Shown piece after piece: positions 23,089 to 37,018 of a DNA stretch of 64,000 bases. Within the stretch, counting starts at the first letter, position 1; each line of letters begins with the position of its first letter. The stretch is from Inia geoffrensis (Eukaryota > Chordata > Mammalia > Artiodactyla > Iniidae), in contig JAZAQT010000217.1 of assembly GCA_036417435.1 (NCBI GenBank), positions 248,001-312,000 of the forward strand. Reading direction: 5' to 3'. The notes under the pieces were generated by a model that searched no databases, was not told the origin of the DNA, and was given only the letters and a program-made list of their open reading frames with translations. Made by a program: the position numbers and the translations under genes.

Positions 23089-24824
23089 TTGCAGGCTTGC
23101 TTGGTTGGCCAAAAAGGGCGTATGCGTTTTTTCCTGAATATATTCAGGAAAAAACGCATACGCCCTTTTTGGCCAAGTGCATCACTGTTGAACTGCTCCC
23201 TCTTTTCCTATGGTTTCAGAGCAATTCTTATCTACCCCCTGATATCTGTTTTCTGCTATTCTGGGTCGCGTTCAAGTCCTCTTCACAGCCTTCCTTCAAT
23301 AAATTTTTGGATGATAGGGGTCATTTGGAACTCTGCAGGATTGTGAGTTACAGTGCCAAAAATCTCCTTTTCTCAACTTGCTTTCTTGTGAGCTGACCGC
23401 AAACCCGAAGAATTGCTTCAGGCCCTAATCTCGTTCCGGCATGGCACGCTGAGCCTTTGGTGAATTCTTCTTCCTGTAGGGAAATCAGAGCTCAATGTGC
23501 CCGTTCAAACACATCGAGTTAGCCGCTCATTGGTTCTCCTTATTCCTGTTCATCTTCCACGGAAATTGCAAACTGTGCCAAACAAGAGGTGAAAGGCACT
23601 GAATCTCCAAGTGGGTAGAATGTTAATATTGCATCTGAAACGGGGAACTCGAGTACCAGGGAGCGAAAATGGCGATGAGTTTTAGAAATTTTGCCTGATC
23701 ACTTCGTGGACAATATTCTGGGTTTTCCATGCATATTTTAGCTGAAGGATAAATCCCTTAAACGTGAAGATTTGTGACCCGTGGAATGGTAACCATGCAC
23801 CATTACCTCAAAGGGTCTGCATTCCCTCTTCAATTGTATCAGCCCCAAGTGTCCAGACTTATCTCTCCCCCAGCTGCGGAGGTAGAGGTGGTAAATCCAA
23901 GATTTCTCACAAGCCCTGAAGGTCTTATTTAAGAATTTCTCTCTATTTCACATTCCTTGTGCTTTCTTGTTCAAATTTATTTTTGGAAAGGGATTTATCT
24001 TATTTACACTGCTGTGTGTATGCTGCTGTACACAAATGATTTTCTTATGGAGACCTATAAATGTATGGGTTTTAATTTTCTTCCTAGACAGGTATATTTC
24101 TAGGTTTTGAATACGGGGTGTTGAGTCCATTTGGTTGAGCAAGAAGTAGGTCTCCTCTAATATATATTTAACTTATGGAATGGTATCTGTCCTAATGTCC
24201 ACCTCTGGTTTTATGCAGCCTCCCCACTCTCCTTTCCCCTTGAGCAAGCATAAGTTTCTTTTGTAAATGTGAGACTCTGTTCTGTTTTGTAATGCAGTTC
24301 ACGCGTAGCTGTGTTTACATTGCTGGTATTAGTGATATCTTATGATGTTTCTTTTTCTGTGTGACTTATTTCACTTAGAATCATCGTAACTAAATCCACT
24401 CATTATGCTGCTACTGGTCTGTTGCCATTGATTTCATTGTTGAGTGATATTCCATTGTAGGGATGTACCACAACTTCTATATCCATTTTTCTCTTTCTGG
24501 GCTATTGAAGTTGTACCATAGTCAAGGTTCCCGTACACAGAGCAGCCCCAAACTTTGGTGTGGCTGTGTCTTTTTCATTTAAATTTTCCGAATCTATACC
24601 ACCAAGAGTGGAAGTGCCCTAGGCTCTCTAGCTTGCTTTTTTCTTTGTTCAAGGAAACAGCATCCACGTCTCCAGAGAGGCTGTTGGCAATTTACATCCC
24701 GCCCATCAGCATAACAAGGCTGCCGGTTCTCCATGGTCTGTCCTGCTTCTCTGGATTTTACACTTTTTTCGGATGGCTCTTTTGATCGGTAGGAAGTGAG
24801 ACTTCATTGTAGGGCGGATTTCCA
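23089..24824 (+). repeat. Satellite unit U14, 1,736 bp, type A
   Basis: Type A with a perfect palindrome at 23105-23176. A later copy of the U12 pattern, at an offset of 3,483 bp. Confidence 0.95.
23105..23176. repeat. Perfect 72-bp palindrome (U14)
   Basis: All 36 pairs match; type A unit. Confidence 0.95.
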
Positions 24825-26574
24825 TTGCAGGCTTGCTTGGTTGGCCAAAAAGGACGTATGCGTTATTTCCTGAATATATTCAGAAAAAAACGCATACGCA
24901 CCTTTTGGCCAACTGCATCACTGTCGAACTGCTGCCTCTTTTCCTACGCTTTCAGAGCAATTCTTATCTACCACCTGATATCTCTTTTCTGCAATTGTGC
25001 GTCACTTTCAAGTCCTCTTCACAGCCTTCCTTCAATAAAGTTTTGGATGATATGGGTCATTTGGAACTCTGCAGGATTGTGAGTTACAGTGCCAAAAATC
25101 TCCTTTTCTCAACTCGCTTTCTTTTCAGCTGGCCGCAAACCCGAAGAATTGCTTTAGGCCCTAATCTCGTTCCGGCATGGCAGGCTGAGCCTTTGGTGAA
25201 TTCTTCTTCCTGTAGGGAAATCAGAGTTCAATGTGCCCGTCCAAACACATCGAGTTAGCCGCTCATTGGTTCTCCTTATTCCTGTTCATCTTCCACAGAA
25301 ATTGCAAACTGCGCCAAACAAGAGGTCAAAGGCACTGACTCTCCAAGTGGGGAGAATGTTAATATCGCATCTGGAACAGCGAACTCGAGTACCAGGGGGT
25401 GAAAATGGCTATGAGTTTTAGAATTTTTGCCTGATCACTTCGTGGACCATATTCCGCGTTTTCCATGCATATTGTAGCTGAAGGATAAATCCCTTAAACG
25501 TGGAGATTTGGAACCCGTGGAATGGGATCCATGCACCATTACCTAAAAGGGTCTGCATTCCCTCACAAATACTATCAGCCCCAAGTGTCCAGCCTTATCT
25601 CTCCCACAGCTGTGGATGTAGAGGTGGTAAATCCAAGATTCCTCAAAAGCTCTGAAGGACTTATTTAAGAATTTCTCACTATTTCACAGTCCTTGTGTTT
25701 TCTTTTTCAAATTTATTTTTATAAGAGGATTTAGCTTATTTACAGTGCTGTGTGTATGCTGCTGTACACAAATGATTTTCTTATGGAGACCTATAAATGT
25801 ATGGGTTTTAATTTTCTTCATAGGTATATTCCTAAGTTTTGAATATGGGGTGTTGAGTCCATTTGGTTGAGCAAGGAGTAGGTCTTATCTAATATATATT
25901 TGGCTTATGGAATGGTATCTGTCCTAATGTCAACCTCTGGTTTTATGCAGCCTCCCTACTCTCCTTTCCCCTTAAGAAAGCATAAGTTTCTTTTGTAAAT
26001 ATGAGACTCTGTTGTCTTTTGAAATGCAGTTGATGCGTAGTCGTGTTTACATTCCCGGTATTAGTGATATCTTATGATGTGTGTTTTTCTGTGTGACTTA
26101 TTTCACTTAGAATCATCGTAACTATATCCACTCATTATGCTGCTACTGGTCTGTTGCCATTGATTTCATTGTTGAGTGAGATTTCATTGTTGAGTGATAT
26201 TCCATTGTAGGCATGTACCACAACTTCTATATCCATTTTTCTCTTTCTGGGTTATTGAAGTTGTACCATAGTCAAGGTTCCCGTACACAGAGTAGCCCCA
26301 AACTTTGGTGTGGCTGTGTCTTTTTCATTTAAATTTTCCGAATCTATAGCACCATAAGTGGAAGTGCCCTAGGCTCTCTAGCTTGGTTTTTTCTTTGTTC
26401 AAGGAAACACCATTCACTTCTCCAGAGTGGCTGTTGGCAATTTACATCCCGCCCATCAGCATAACAAGGCTGCTGGTTCTCCTTGGCCTGTCCTGCCTCT
26501 CTGGATTTTACACATTTGTCGGAGGGCCCTTTTGATCGGTGGGAAGTGAGACTTCATTGTAGTGCACATTTCCA
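24825..26574 (+). repeat. Satellite unit U15, 1,750 bp, type B
   Basis: Type B, very close to U13 and including the same five-mismatch palindrome (24841-24912). The length fits the short unit plus 18 bp minus the 4-bp deletion. Confidence 0.95.
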
Positions 26575-28310
26575 TTGCAGGCTTGCTTGGTTGGCCAAAA
26601 AGGGCGTATGCGTTTTTTCCTGAATATATTCAGGAAAAAACGCATACGCCCTTTTTGGCCAAGTGCATCACTGTCGAACTGCTGCCTCTTTTCCTACGCT
26701 TTCAGAGCAATTCTTATCTATCCCCTGATATCTGTTTTCTGCTATTCTGGGTCGCATTCAAGTCCTCTTCACAGCCTTCCTTCAATAAATTTTTGGATGA
26801 TAGGGGTCATTTGGAACTCTGAAGGATTGTGAGTTACAGTGCCAAAAATCTCCTTTTCTCAACTTGCTTTCTTGTGAGCTGACCGCAAACCCGAAGAATT
26901 GCTTCAGGCCCTAATCTCGTTCCGACATGGCACGCTGAGCCTTTGGTGAATTCTTCTTCCTGTAGGGAAATCAGAGTTCAATGTGCCCGTCCAAACACAT
27001 CGAGTTAGCCGCTCATTGGTTCTCCTTATTCCTGATCATCTTCTATAGAAATTGCAAACTGTGCGAAACAAGAGGTGAAAGGCACTGACTCTCCAAGTGG
27101 GGAGAATGTTAATATTACATCTGGAACGGCGAACTCAAGTACCAGGGCGCGAAAATGGCGATGAGTTTTATACATTTTGCGTGATCACTTCGTGGACCAT
27201 ATTCTGGGTTTTCCATGCATATTTTAGCTGAAGGATAAATCCCTTAAACGTGGAGATTTGGGACCCGCGGAATGGGAACCATGCACCATTACCTCAAAGG
27301 GTCTGCATTCCCTCACCAATAGTATCAGCCCCAAGTGTCCAGCCTTATCTCTCCCACAGCTGTGGATGTAGAGTTGGTAAATCCCAGATTCCTCACAAGC
27401 CCTGAAGGACTTATTTAAGAATTTCTCTCTATTTCACAGTCCTTGTGTTTTCTTTTTCAAATTTATTTTTATAAGGGGATTTATCTTATTTACACTGCTG
27501 TGTGTATGCTGCTGTACACAATTGATTTTCTTATGGAGACCTATAAATGTATGGGTTTTAATTTTCTTCATAATCAGGTATATTCCTAGGTTTTGAATAC
27601 GGGGTGTTGAGTCCATTTCGTTGAGCACGGTGTAGGTATTGTCTAATATATATTTGGCTTATGGAATGGTATCTGTCCTAATGTCAACCTCTGGTTTTAT
27701 GCAGCCTCCCTACTCTCCTTTCCCCTTAAGAAAGCATAAGTTTCTTTTGTAAATATGAGACTCTGTTGTCTTTTGAAATGCAGTTGATGGGTAGTCGTGT
27801 TTACATTCCCGGTGTTAGTGATATCTTATGATGTTTGTTTTTCTGTGTGACTTATTTCACTTAGAATCATCGTAACTATATCCACTCATTATGCTGCTAC
27901 TGGTCTGTTGCCATTGATTTCATTGTTGAGTGATATTCCATTGTAGGGATGTACTACAACTTCTATATCCATTTTTCTCTTTCTGGGCTATTGAAGTTGT
28001 ACCATAGTCAAGGTTCCCATACACAGAGCAGCCCCAAACTTTGCTGTGGCTGTGTCTTTTTCATTTAAATTTTCCGAATCTATAGCACCATAAATGGAAG
28101 TGCCCTAGGCTCTCTAGCTTGTTTTTTTCTTTGTTCAAGGAAACACCATTCACTTCTCCAAAGTGGCTGTTGGCAATTTACATCCCGCCCATCAGCATAA
28201 CAAGGCTGCCGGTTCTCCTTGGCCTGTCCTGCCTCTCTGGATTTTACACATTTGTCGGAGGGCCCTTTTGATCGGTGGGAAGTGAGACTTCATTGTAATG
28301 CGGATTTCCA
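26575..28310 (+). repeat. Satellite unit U16, 1,736 bp, type C
   Basis: Type C. Front markers: GTCGCATTCAAG, CTGAAGGATTG and TTCCGACATGG. Back markers: CCTGATCATCTTCTATAG, TTTATACATTTTGCG and CATAATCAGG. The palindrome at 26591-26662 is perfect. Confidence 0.95.
26591..26662. repeat. Perfect 72-bp palindrome (U16)
   Basis: All 36 pairs match; type C unit. Confidence 0.95.
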
Positions 28311-30046
28311 TTGCAGGATTGCTTGGTTGGCCAAAAAGGGCGTATGCGTTTTTTCCTGAATATATTCAGAAAAAAACGCATACGCACCTTTTGGCCAACT
28401 GCATCACTGTCGAACTGCTGCCTCTTTTCCTACGCTTTCAGAGCAATTCTTATCTACCCCCTGATATACGTTTTCTGCTATTCTGGGTCGCGTTCAAGTC
28501 CTCTTCACAGCCTTCCTTCAATAAAGTTTTGGATGATAGGGGTCATTTGGAACTCTGCAGGATTGTGAGTTGCAGTGCCAAAAATCTCCTTTTCTCAACT
28601 TGCTTTCTTGTGAGCTGACCGCAAACCTGAAGAATTGCTTCAGGCCCTAATCTCGTTCCGGCATGGCACGCTGAGCCTTTGGTGAATTCTTCTTCCTGTA
28701 GGGAAATCAGAGCTCAATGTGCCCGTTCAAACACATCGAGTTAGCCGCTCATTCGTTCTCCTTATTCCTGTTCATCTTCCACGGAAATTGCAAACTGTGC
28801 CAAACAAGAGGTGAAAGGCACTGACTCTCCAAGTGGGGAGAATGTTAATATTGCATCTGAAACGGGGAACTCGAGTACCAGGGAGCGAAAATGGCGATGA
28901 GTCTTAGAAATTTTGCCTGATCACTTCGTGGACAATATTCTGGGTTTTCCATGCATATTTTAGCTGAAGGATAAATCCCTTAAACGTGAAGATTTGTGAC
29001 CCGTGGAATGGTAACCATGCACCATTACCTCAAAGGGTCTGCATTCCCTCATCAATTGTATCAGCCCCAAGTGTCTAGACTTATCTCTCCCCCAGCTGTG
29101 GATGTAGAGGTGGTAAATCCAAGATTTCTCACAAGCCCTGAAGGTCTTATTTAAGAATTTTTCTCTATTTCACAGTCCTTGTGCTTTCTTTTTCAAATTT
29201 ATTTTTGTAAAGGGATTAATCTTATTTACACTGCTGTGTGTATGCTGCTGTACACAAATGATTTTCTTATGGAGACCTATAAATGTATGGGTTTTAATTT
29301 TCTTCCTAGACAGGTATATTTCTAGGTTTTGATTACGGGGTGTTGAGTCCATTTGGTTGAGCAAGGAGTAGGTCTCGTCTAATATATATTTGGCTTATGG
29401 AATGGTATCTGTCCTAATGTCAACCTCTGGTTTTATGCAGCCTCCCCACTCTCCTTTCCCCTTAAGCAAGCATAAGTTTCTTTTGTAAATGTGAGACTCT
29501 GTTGTGTTTTGTAATGAAGTTCACGCGTAGCCGTGTTTACATTGCTGGTATTAGTGATATCTTATGATGTCTCTTTTTCTGTGTGACTTATTTCACTTAG
29601 AATCATCATAACTAAATCCACTCATTATGCTGCTACTGCTCTGTTGCCATTGCTTTCACTGTTCAGTGATACTCCATTGTAGGGATGTACCACAACTTCT
29701 ATATCCATTTTTCTCTTTCTGGGCTATTGAAGTTGTACCATAGTCAAGGTTCCTGTACACAGAGCAGCCCCAAACTTTGGTGTGGCTGTGTCTTTTTCAT
29801 TTAAATTTTCCGAATCTATACCACCAAGAATGGAAGTGCCCTAGGCTCTCTAGCTTGCTTTTTTCTTTGTTCAAGGAAACACCATCCACGTCTCCAGAGA
29901 GGCTGTTGGCAATTTACATCCCGCCCATCAGCATAACAAGGCTGCCGGGTCTCCATGGTCTGTCCTGCTTCTCTGGATTTTACACTTTTTTCGGATGGCT
30001 CTTTTGATCGGTAGGAAGTGAGACTTCATTGTAGGGCGGATTTCCA
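28311..30046 (+). repeat. Satellite unit U17, 1,736 bp, type A with mosaic front
   Basis: The back is type A (CTTCCTAGACAGG). The first 250 bp mix A and B variants: standard left palindrome arm, B-type right arm (ACGCACCTTTTGGCC), A-type CTGCTATTCTGGG, then B-type ATAAAGTTTTGG. The palindrome (28327-28398) has three mismatches. Confidence 0.93.
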
Positions 30047-31782
30047 TTGCAGGCTTGCTTGGTTGGCCAAAAAGGGCGTATGCGTTTTTTCCTGAATATA
30101 TTCAGAAAAAAACGCATACGCACCTTTTGGCCAAGTGCATCACTGTCGAACTGCTGCCTCTTTTCCTACGCTTTCAGAGCAATTCTTATCTACCACCTGA
30201 TATCTCTTTTCTGCAATTCTGCGTCACTTTCAAGTCCTCTTCACAGCCTTCCTTCAATAAATTTTTGGATGATATGGGTCATTTGGAACTCTGCAGGATT
30301 GTGAGTTACAGTGCCAATAATCTCCTTTTCTCAACTCGCTTTCTTGTCAGCTGGCCGCAAACCCGTAGAATTGCTTTAGGCCCTAAACTCGTTCCGGCAT
30401 GACAGGCTGAGCCTTTGGTGAATTCTTCTTCCTGTAGGGAAATCAGAGTTCAATGTGCCCGTCCAAACACATCGAGTTAGCCGCTCATTGGTTCTCCTTA
30501 TTCCTGATCATCTTCTATAGAAATTGCAAACTGTGCGAAACAAGAGGTGAAAGGCACTGACTCTCCAAGTGGGTAGAATGTTAATATTACATCTGGAACG
30601 GCGAACTCAAGTACCAGGGCGCGAAAATGGCGATGAGTTTTATACATTTTGCGTGATCACTTCATGGACCATATTCTGGGTTTTCCATGCATATTTTAGC
30701 TGAAGGATAAATCCCTTAAACGTGGAGATTTGGGACCCGCGGAATGGGAACCATGCACCATTACCTCAAAGGGTCTGCATTCCCTCACCAATAGTATCAG
30801 CCCCAAGTGTCCAGCCTTATCTCTCCCACAGCTGTGGATGTAGAGTTGGTAAATCCCAGATTCCTCACAAGCCCTGAAGGACTTATTTAAGAATTTCTCT
30901 ATATTTCACAGTCCTTGTGTTTTCTTTTTCAAATTTATTTTTATAAGGGGATTTAGCTTATTTACACTGCTGTGTGTATGCTGCTGTACACAATTGATTT
31001 TCTTATGGAGACCTATAAATGTATGGGTTTTAATTTTCTTCATAATCAGGTATATTCCTAGGTTTTGAATACGGGGTGTTGAGTCCATTTCGTTGAGCAC
31101 GGTGTAGGTATGGTCTAATATATATTTGGCTTATGGAATGGTATCTGTCCTAATGTCAACCTCTGGTTTTATGCAGCCTCCCTACTCTCCTTTCCCCTTA
31201 AGAAAGCATAAGTTTCTTTTGTAAATATGAGACTCTGTTGTCTTTTGAAATGCAGTTGATGCGTAGTCGGGTTTACATTCCCGGTGTTAGTGATATCTTA
31301 TGATGTTTGTTTTTCTGTGTGACTTATTTCACTTAGAATCATCGTAACTATATCCACTCATTATGCTGCTACTGGTCTGTTGCCATTGATTTCATTGTTG
31401 AGTGATATTCCATTGTAGGGATGTACCACAACTTCTATATCCATTTTTCTCTTTCTGGGCTATTGAAGTTGTACCATAGTCAAGGTTCCCGTACACAGAG
31501 CAGCCCCAAACTTTGGTGTGGCTGTGTCTTTTTCATTTAAATTTTCCGAATCTATAGCACCATAAGTGGAAGTGCCCTAGGCTCTCTAGCTTGGTTTTTT
31601 CTTTGTTCAAGGAAACACCATTCACTTCTCCAGAGTGGCTGTTGGCAATTTACATCCCGCCCATCAGCATAACAAGGCTGCTGGTTCTCCTTGGCCTGTC
31701 CTGCCTCTCTGGATTTTACACATTTGTCGGAGGGCCCTTTTGATAGGTGGGAAGTGAGACTTCATTGTAGTGCGGATTTCCA
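30047..31782 (+). repeat. Satellite unit U18, 1,736 bp, B-front/C-back recombinant
   Basis: Type B markers run to about 30404 (CAGCTGGCCGC, GCTTTAGGCCC, CAGGCTGAG). Type C markers start at about 30507 (CCTGATCATCTTCTATAG, CATAATCAGG). The switch lies at unit offset about +358 to +459. The palindrome (30063-30134) has three mismatches. Confidence 0.93.
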
Positions 31783-33532
31783 TTGCAGGCTTGCTTGGTT
31801 GGCCAAAAAGGGCGTATGCGTTTTTTCCTGAATATATTCAGGAAAAAACGCATACGCCCTTTTTGACCAAGTGCATCACTGTCGAACTGCTGCCTCTTTT
31901 CCTACGCTTTCAGAGCAATTCTTATCTACCCCCTGATATCTGTTTTCTGCTATTCTGGTTCGCATTCAAGTCCTCTTCACAGCCTTCCTTCAATAAATTT
32001 TTGGATGATAGGGGTCATTTGGAACTCTGAAGGATTGTGAGTTACAGTGCCAAAAATCTCCTTTTCTCAACTTGCTTTCTTGTGAGCTGACCGCAAACCC
32101 GAAGAATTGCTTCAGGCCCTAATCTCGTTCCGATATGGCACGCTGAGCCTTTGGTGAATTCTTCTTCCTGTAGGGAAATCAGAGTTCAATGTGCCCGTCC
32201 AAACACATCGAGTTAGCCGCTCATTGGTTCTCCTTATTCCTGTTCATCTTCCACAGAAATTGCAAACTGCGCCAAACAAGAGGTCAAAGGAAGTGACTCT
32301 CCAAGTGGGGAGAATGTTAATATCGCATCTGGAACAGCGAACTCGAGTACCAGGGGGTGAAAATGGCTATGAGTTTTAGAATTTTTGCCTGATCACTTCG
32401 TGGACCATATTCCGCGTTTTCCATGCATATTGTAGCTGAAGGATAAATCCCTTAAACGTGGAGATTTGGAACCCGTGGAATGGGATCCATGCACCATTAC
32501 CTAAAAGGGTCTGCATTCCCTCACAAATACTATCAGCCCCAAGTGTCCAGCCTTATCTCTCCCACAGCTGTGGATGTAGAGGTGGTAAATCCAAGATTCC
32601 TCAAAAGCTCTGAAGGACTTATTTAAGAATTTCTCACTATTTCACAGTCCTTGTGTTTTCTTTATCAAATTTATTTTTATAAGAGGATTTAGCTTATTTA
32701 CAGTGCTGTGTGTATGCTGCTGTACACAAATGATTTTCTTATGGAGACCTATAAATGTACGGGTTTTAATTTTCTTCATAGGTATATTCCTAGGTTTTGA
32801 ATATGGGGTGTTGAGTCCATTTGGTTGAGCAAGGATTAGGTCTTATCTAATATATATTTGGCTTATGGAATGGTAGCTGTCCTAATGTCAACCTCTGGTT
32901 TTATGCAGCCTCCCTACTCTCCTTTCCCCTTAAGAAAGCATAAGTTTCTTTTGTAAATATGAGACTCTGTTGTCTTTTGAAATGCAGTTGATGCGTAGTC
33001 GTGTTTACATTCCCGGTATTAGTGATATCTTATGATGTTTGTTTTTCTGTGTGACTTATTTCACTTAGAATCATCGTAACTATATCCACTCATTATGCTG
33101 CTACTGGTCTGTTGCCATTGATTTCATTGTTGAGTGAGATTTCATTGTTGAGTGATATTCCATTGTAGGCATGTACCACAACTTCTATATCCATTTTTCT
33201 CTTTCTGGGCTATTGAAGTTGTACCATAGTCAAGGTTCCCGTACACAGAGCAGCCCCAAACTTTGGTGTGGCTGTGTCTTTTTCATTTAAATTTTCCGAA
33301 TCTATAGCACCATAAGTGGAAGTGCCCTAGGCTCTCTAGCTTGTTTTTTTCTTTGTTCAAGGAAACACCATTCACTTCTCCAGAGTGGCTGTTGGCAATT
33401 TACATCCCGCCCATCAGCATAACAAGGCTGCCGGTTCTCCTTGGCCTGTCCTGCCTCTCTGGATTTTACACTTTTTTCGGACGGCCCTTTGGATCGGTGG
33501 GAAGTGAGACTTCCTTGTAGTGCGGATTTCCA
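31783..33532 (+). repeat. Satellite unit U19, 1,750 bp, C-front/B-back recombinant
   Basis: Type C front markers run to about 32141 (CTGAAGGATTG, TTCCGATATGG). Type B back markers start by about 32243 (TGTTCATCTTCCACAG, AACAGCGAACTCG, ATAGGTAT, 18-bp duplication at 33120-33155). This is the mirror image of U18 with the switch in the same interval. The palindrome (31799-31870) has one mismatch. Confidence 0.93.
33120..33155 (+). repeat. 18-bp tandem duplication (U19, recombinant unit)
   Basis: Present in the B-type back of U19 and absent from the C-type back of U18, as expected if the two backs were exchanged. Confidence 0.95.
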
Positions 33533-35268
33533 TTGCAGGCTTGCTTGGTTGGCCAAAAAGGGCGTATGCGTTTTTTCCTGAATATATTCAGGAAAAAATG
33601 CATACGCCCTTTTTGGCCAAGTGCATCACTGTTGAACTGCTGCCTCTTTTCCTATGCTTTCAGAGGAATTCTTATCTACCCCCTGATATCTGTTTTCTGC
33701 TATTCTGGGTCGCGTTCAAGTCCTCTTCACAGCCTTCCTTCAATAAATTTTTGGATGATAGGGGTCATTTGGAACTCTGCAGGATTGTGAGTTACACTGC
33801 CAAAAATCTCCTTTTCTCAACTCGGTTTCTTGTGAGCTGAACGCAAACCCGAAGAATTGCTTCAGGCCCTAATCTCGTTCCGGCATGGCACGCTGAGCCT
33901 TTCGTGAATTCTTCTTCCTGTAGGGAAATCAGAGCTCAATGTGCCCGTTCAAACACATCGAGTTAGCCGCTCATTGGTTCTCCTTATTCCTGTTCATCTT
34001 CCACGGAAATTGCAAACTGTGCCAAACAAGAGGTGAAAGGTACTGACTCTCCAAGTGGGGAGAATGTTAATATTGCATCTGAAACGGGGAACTCGAGTAC
34101 CAGGGAGCGAAAATGGTGATGAGTTTTAGAAATTTTGCCTGATCACTTCGTGGACAATATTCTGGGTTTTCCATGCATATTTTAGCTGAAGGATAAATCC
34201 CTTAAACGTGAAGATTTGTGACCCGTGGAATGGTAACCATGCACCATTACCTCAAAGGGTCTGCATTCCCTCTTCAATTGTATCAGCCCCAAGTGTTCAG
34301 ACTTATCTCTCCCCCAGCTGCGGAGGTAGAGGTGGTAAATCCAAGATTTCTCACAAGCCCTGAAGGCCTTATTTAAGAATTTCTCTCTATTTCACAGTCC
34401 TTGTGCTTTCTTTTTCAAATTTATTTTTGGAAAGGGATTTATCTTATTTACACTGCTGTGTGTATGCTGCTGTACACAAATGATTTTCTTATGGAGACCT
34501 ATAAATGTATGGGTTTTAATTTTCTTCCTAGACAGGTATATTTCTAGGTTTTGAATACGGGGTGTTGAGTCCATTTGGTTGAGCAAGAAGTAGGTCTCCT
34601 CTAATATATATTTGGCTTATGGAATGGTATCTGTCCTAATGTCCACCTCTGGTTTTATGCAGCCTCCCCACTCTCCTTTCCCCTTGAGCAAGCATAAGTT
34701 TCTTTTGTAAATGTGAGACTCTGTTCTGTTTTGTAATGCAGTTCACGCGTAGCTGTGTTTACATTGCTGGTATTAGTGATATCTTATGATGTTTCTTTTT
34801 CTGTGTGACTTATTTCACTTAGAATCATCGTAACTAAATCCACTCATTATGCTGCTACTGGTCTGTTGCCATTGATTTCATTGTTGAGTGATATTCCATT
34901 GTAGGGATGTACCGCAACTTCTATATCCATTTTTCTCTTTCTGGGCTATTGAAGTTGTACCATAGTCAAGGTTCCCGTACACAGAGCAGCCCCAAACTTT
35001 GGTGTGGCTGTGTCTTTTTCATTTAAATTTTCCGAATCTATACCACCAAGAGTGGAAGTGCCCTAGGCTCTCTAGCTTGCTTTTTTCTTTGTTCAAGGAA
35101 ACACCATCCACGTCTCCAGAGAGGCTGTTAGCAATTTACATCCCGCCCATCAGCATAACAAGGCTGCCGGTTCTCCATGGTCTGTCCTGCTTCTCTGGAT
35201 TTTACACTTTTTTCGGATGGCTCTTTTGATCGGTAGGAAGTGAGACTTCATTGTAGGGCAGATTTCCA
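33533..35268 (+). repeat. Satellite unit U20, 1,736 bp, type A
   Basis: Type A back. The palindrome (33549-33620) has one mismatch (AAAATGCATACG). Local differences from U14 include AACTCGGTTTCTTG and GAGCTGAACGC, which U10 also has. Confidence 0.95.
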
Positions 35269-37018
35269 TTGCAGGCTTGCTTGGTTGGCCAAAAAGGACG
35301 TATCCGTTTTTTCCTGAATATATTCAGAACAAAACGCATACGCACCTTTTGGCCAAGTGCATCACTGTCGAACTGCTGCCTCTTTTCCTACGCTTTCAGA
35401 GCAATTCTTATCTACCACCTGATATCTCTTTTCTGCAATTCTGCGTCACTTTCAAGTCCTCTTCACAGCCTTCCTTCAATAAATTTTTGAATGATATGGG
35501 TCATTTGGAACTCTGCAGGATTGTGAGTTACAGTGCCAAAAATCTCCTTTTCTCAACTCGCTTTCTTGTCAGCTGGCCGCAAACCCGAAGAATTGCTTCA
35601 GGCCCTAATCTCGTTCCGGCATGGCACGCTGAGCCTTTGGTGAATTCTTCTTCCTGTAGGGAAATCAGAGTTCAATGTGCCCGTCCAAACACATCGTGTT
35701 AGCCGCTCATTGGTTCTCCTTATTCCTGTTCATCTTCCACAGAAATTGCAAACTGCGCCAAACAAGAGGTCAAAGGCAGTGACTCTTCAAGTGGGGAGAA
35801 TGTTAATATCGCATCTGGAACAGCGAACTCGAGTACCAGGGGGTGAAACTGGCTATGAGTTTTAGAATTTTTGCCTGATCACTTCGTGGACCATATTCCG
35901 CGTTTTCCATGCATATTGTAGCTGAAGGATAAATCCCTTAAACGTGGAGATTTGGAACCCGTGGAATGGGATCCATGCACCATTACCTAAAAGGGTCTGC
36001 ATTGCCTCACAAATACTATCAGCCCCAAGTGTCCAGCCTTATCTCTCCCACAGCTGTGGATGTAGAGGTGGTAAATCCAAGATTCCTCAAAAGCTCTGAA
36101 GGACTTATTTAAGAATTTCTCACTATTTCACAGTCCTTGTGTTTTCTTTTTCAAATTGATTTTTATAAGAGGATTTTGCTTATTTACAGTGCTGTGTGTA
36201 TGCTGCTGTACACAAATGATTTTCTTATGGAGACCTATAAATGTACGGGTTTTAATTTTCTTCATAGGTATATTCCTAGGTTTTGAATATGGGGTGTTGA
36301 GTCCATTTGGTTGAGCAAGGAGTAGGTCTTATCTAATATATATTTGGCTTATGGAATGGTATCTGTCCTAATGTCAACCTCTGGTTTTATGCAGCCTCCC
36401 TACTCTCCTTTCCCCTTAAGAAAGCATAAGTTTCTTTTGTAAATATGAGACTCTGTTGTCTTTTGAAATGCAGTTGATGCGTAGTCGTGTTTACATTCCC
36501 GGTATTAGTGATATCTTATGATGTGTGTTTTTCTGTGTGACTTATTTCACTTAGAATCATCGTAACTATATCCACTCATTATGCTGCTACTGGTCTGTTG
36601 CCATTGATTTCATTGTTGAGTGAGATTTCATTGTTGAGTGATATTCCATTGTAGGCATGTACCACAACTTCTATATCCATTTTTCTCTTTCTGGGCTATT
36701 GAAGTTGTACCATAGTGAAGGTTCCCGTACACAGAGCAGCCCCAAACTTTGGTGTGGCTGTGTCTTTTTCATTTAAATTTTCCGAATCTATAGCACCATA
36801 AGTGGAAGTGCCCTAGGCTCTCTAGCTTGGTTTTTTCTTTGTTCAAGGAAACACCATTCACTTCTCCAGAGTGGCTGTTGGCAATTTACATCCCGCCCAT
36901 CAGCATAACAAGGCTGCCGGTTCTCCTTGGCCTGTCCTGCCTCTCTGGATTTTCCACATTTGTCGGAGGGCCCTTTTGATCGGTGGGAAGTGAGACTTCA
37001 TTGTAGTGCGGATTTCCA
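35269..37018 (+). repeat. Satellite unit U21, 1,750 bp, type B
   Basis: Type B with the most damaged domain II palindrome (35285-35356; six mismatches, including GTATCCG and CAGAACAAAACG). After the palindrome it keeps the ordinary CCAAGTGCATC instead of the CCAACTGCATC of U13, U15 and U23. Confidence 0.95.

Larger units (their letters stand above)
23089..26574 (+). repeat. A-B dimer, copy 2 (3,486 bp)
   Basis: U14 (A) plus U15 (B). Directly followed by the C-type stretch U16-U19, which breaks the dimer rhythm. Confidence 0.85.
33533..37018 (+). repeat. A-B dimer, copy 3 (3,486 bp)
   Basis: U20 (A) plus U21 (B); the dimer rhythm resumes after the C-type stretch. Confidence 0.85.
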
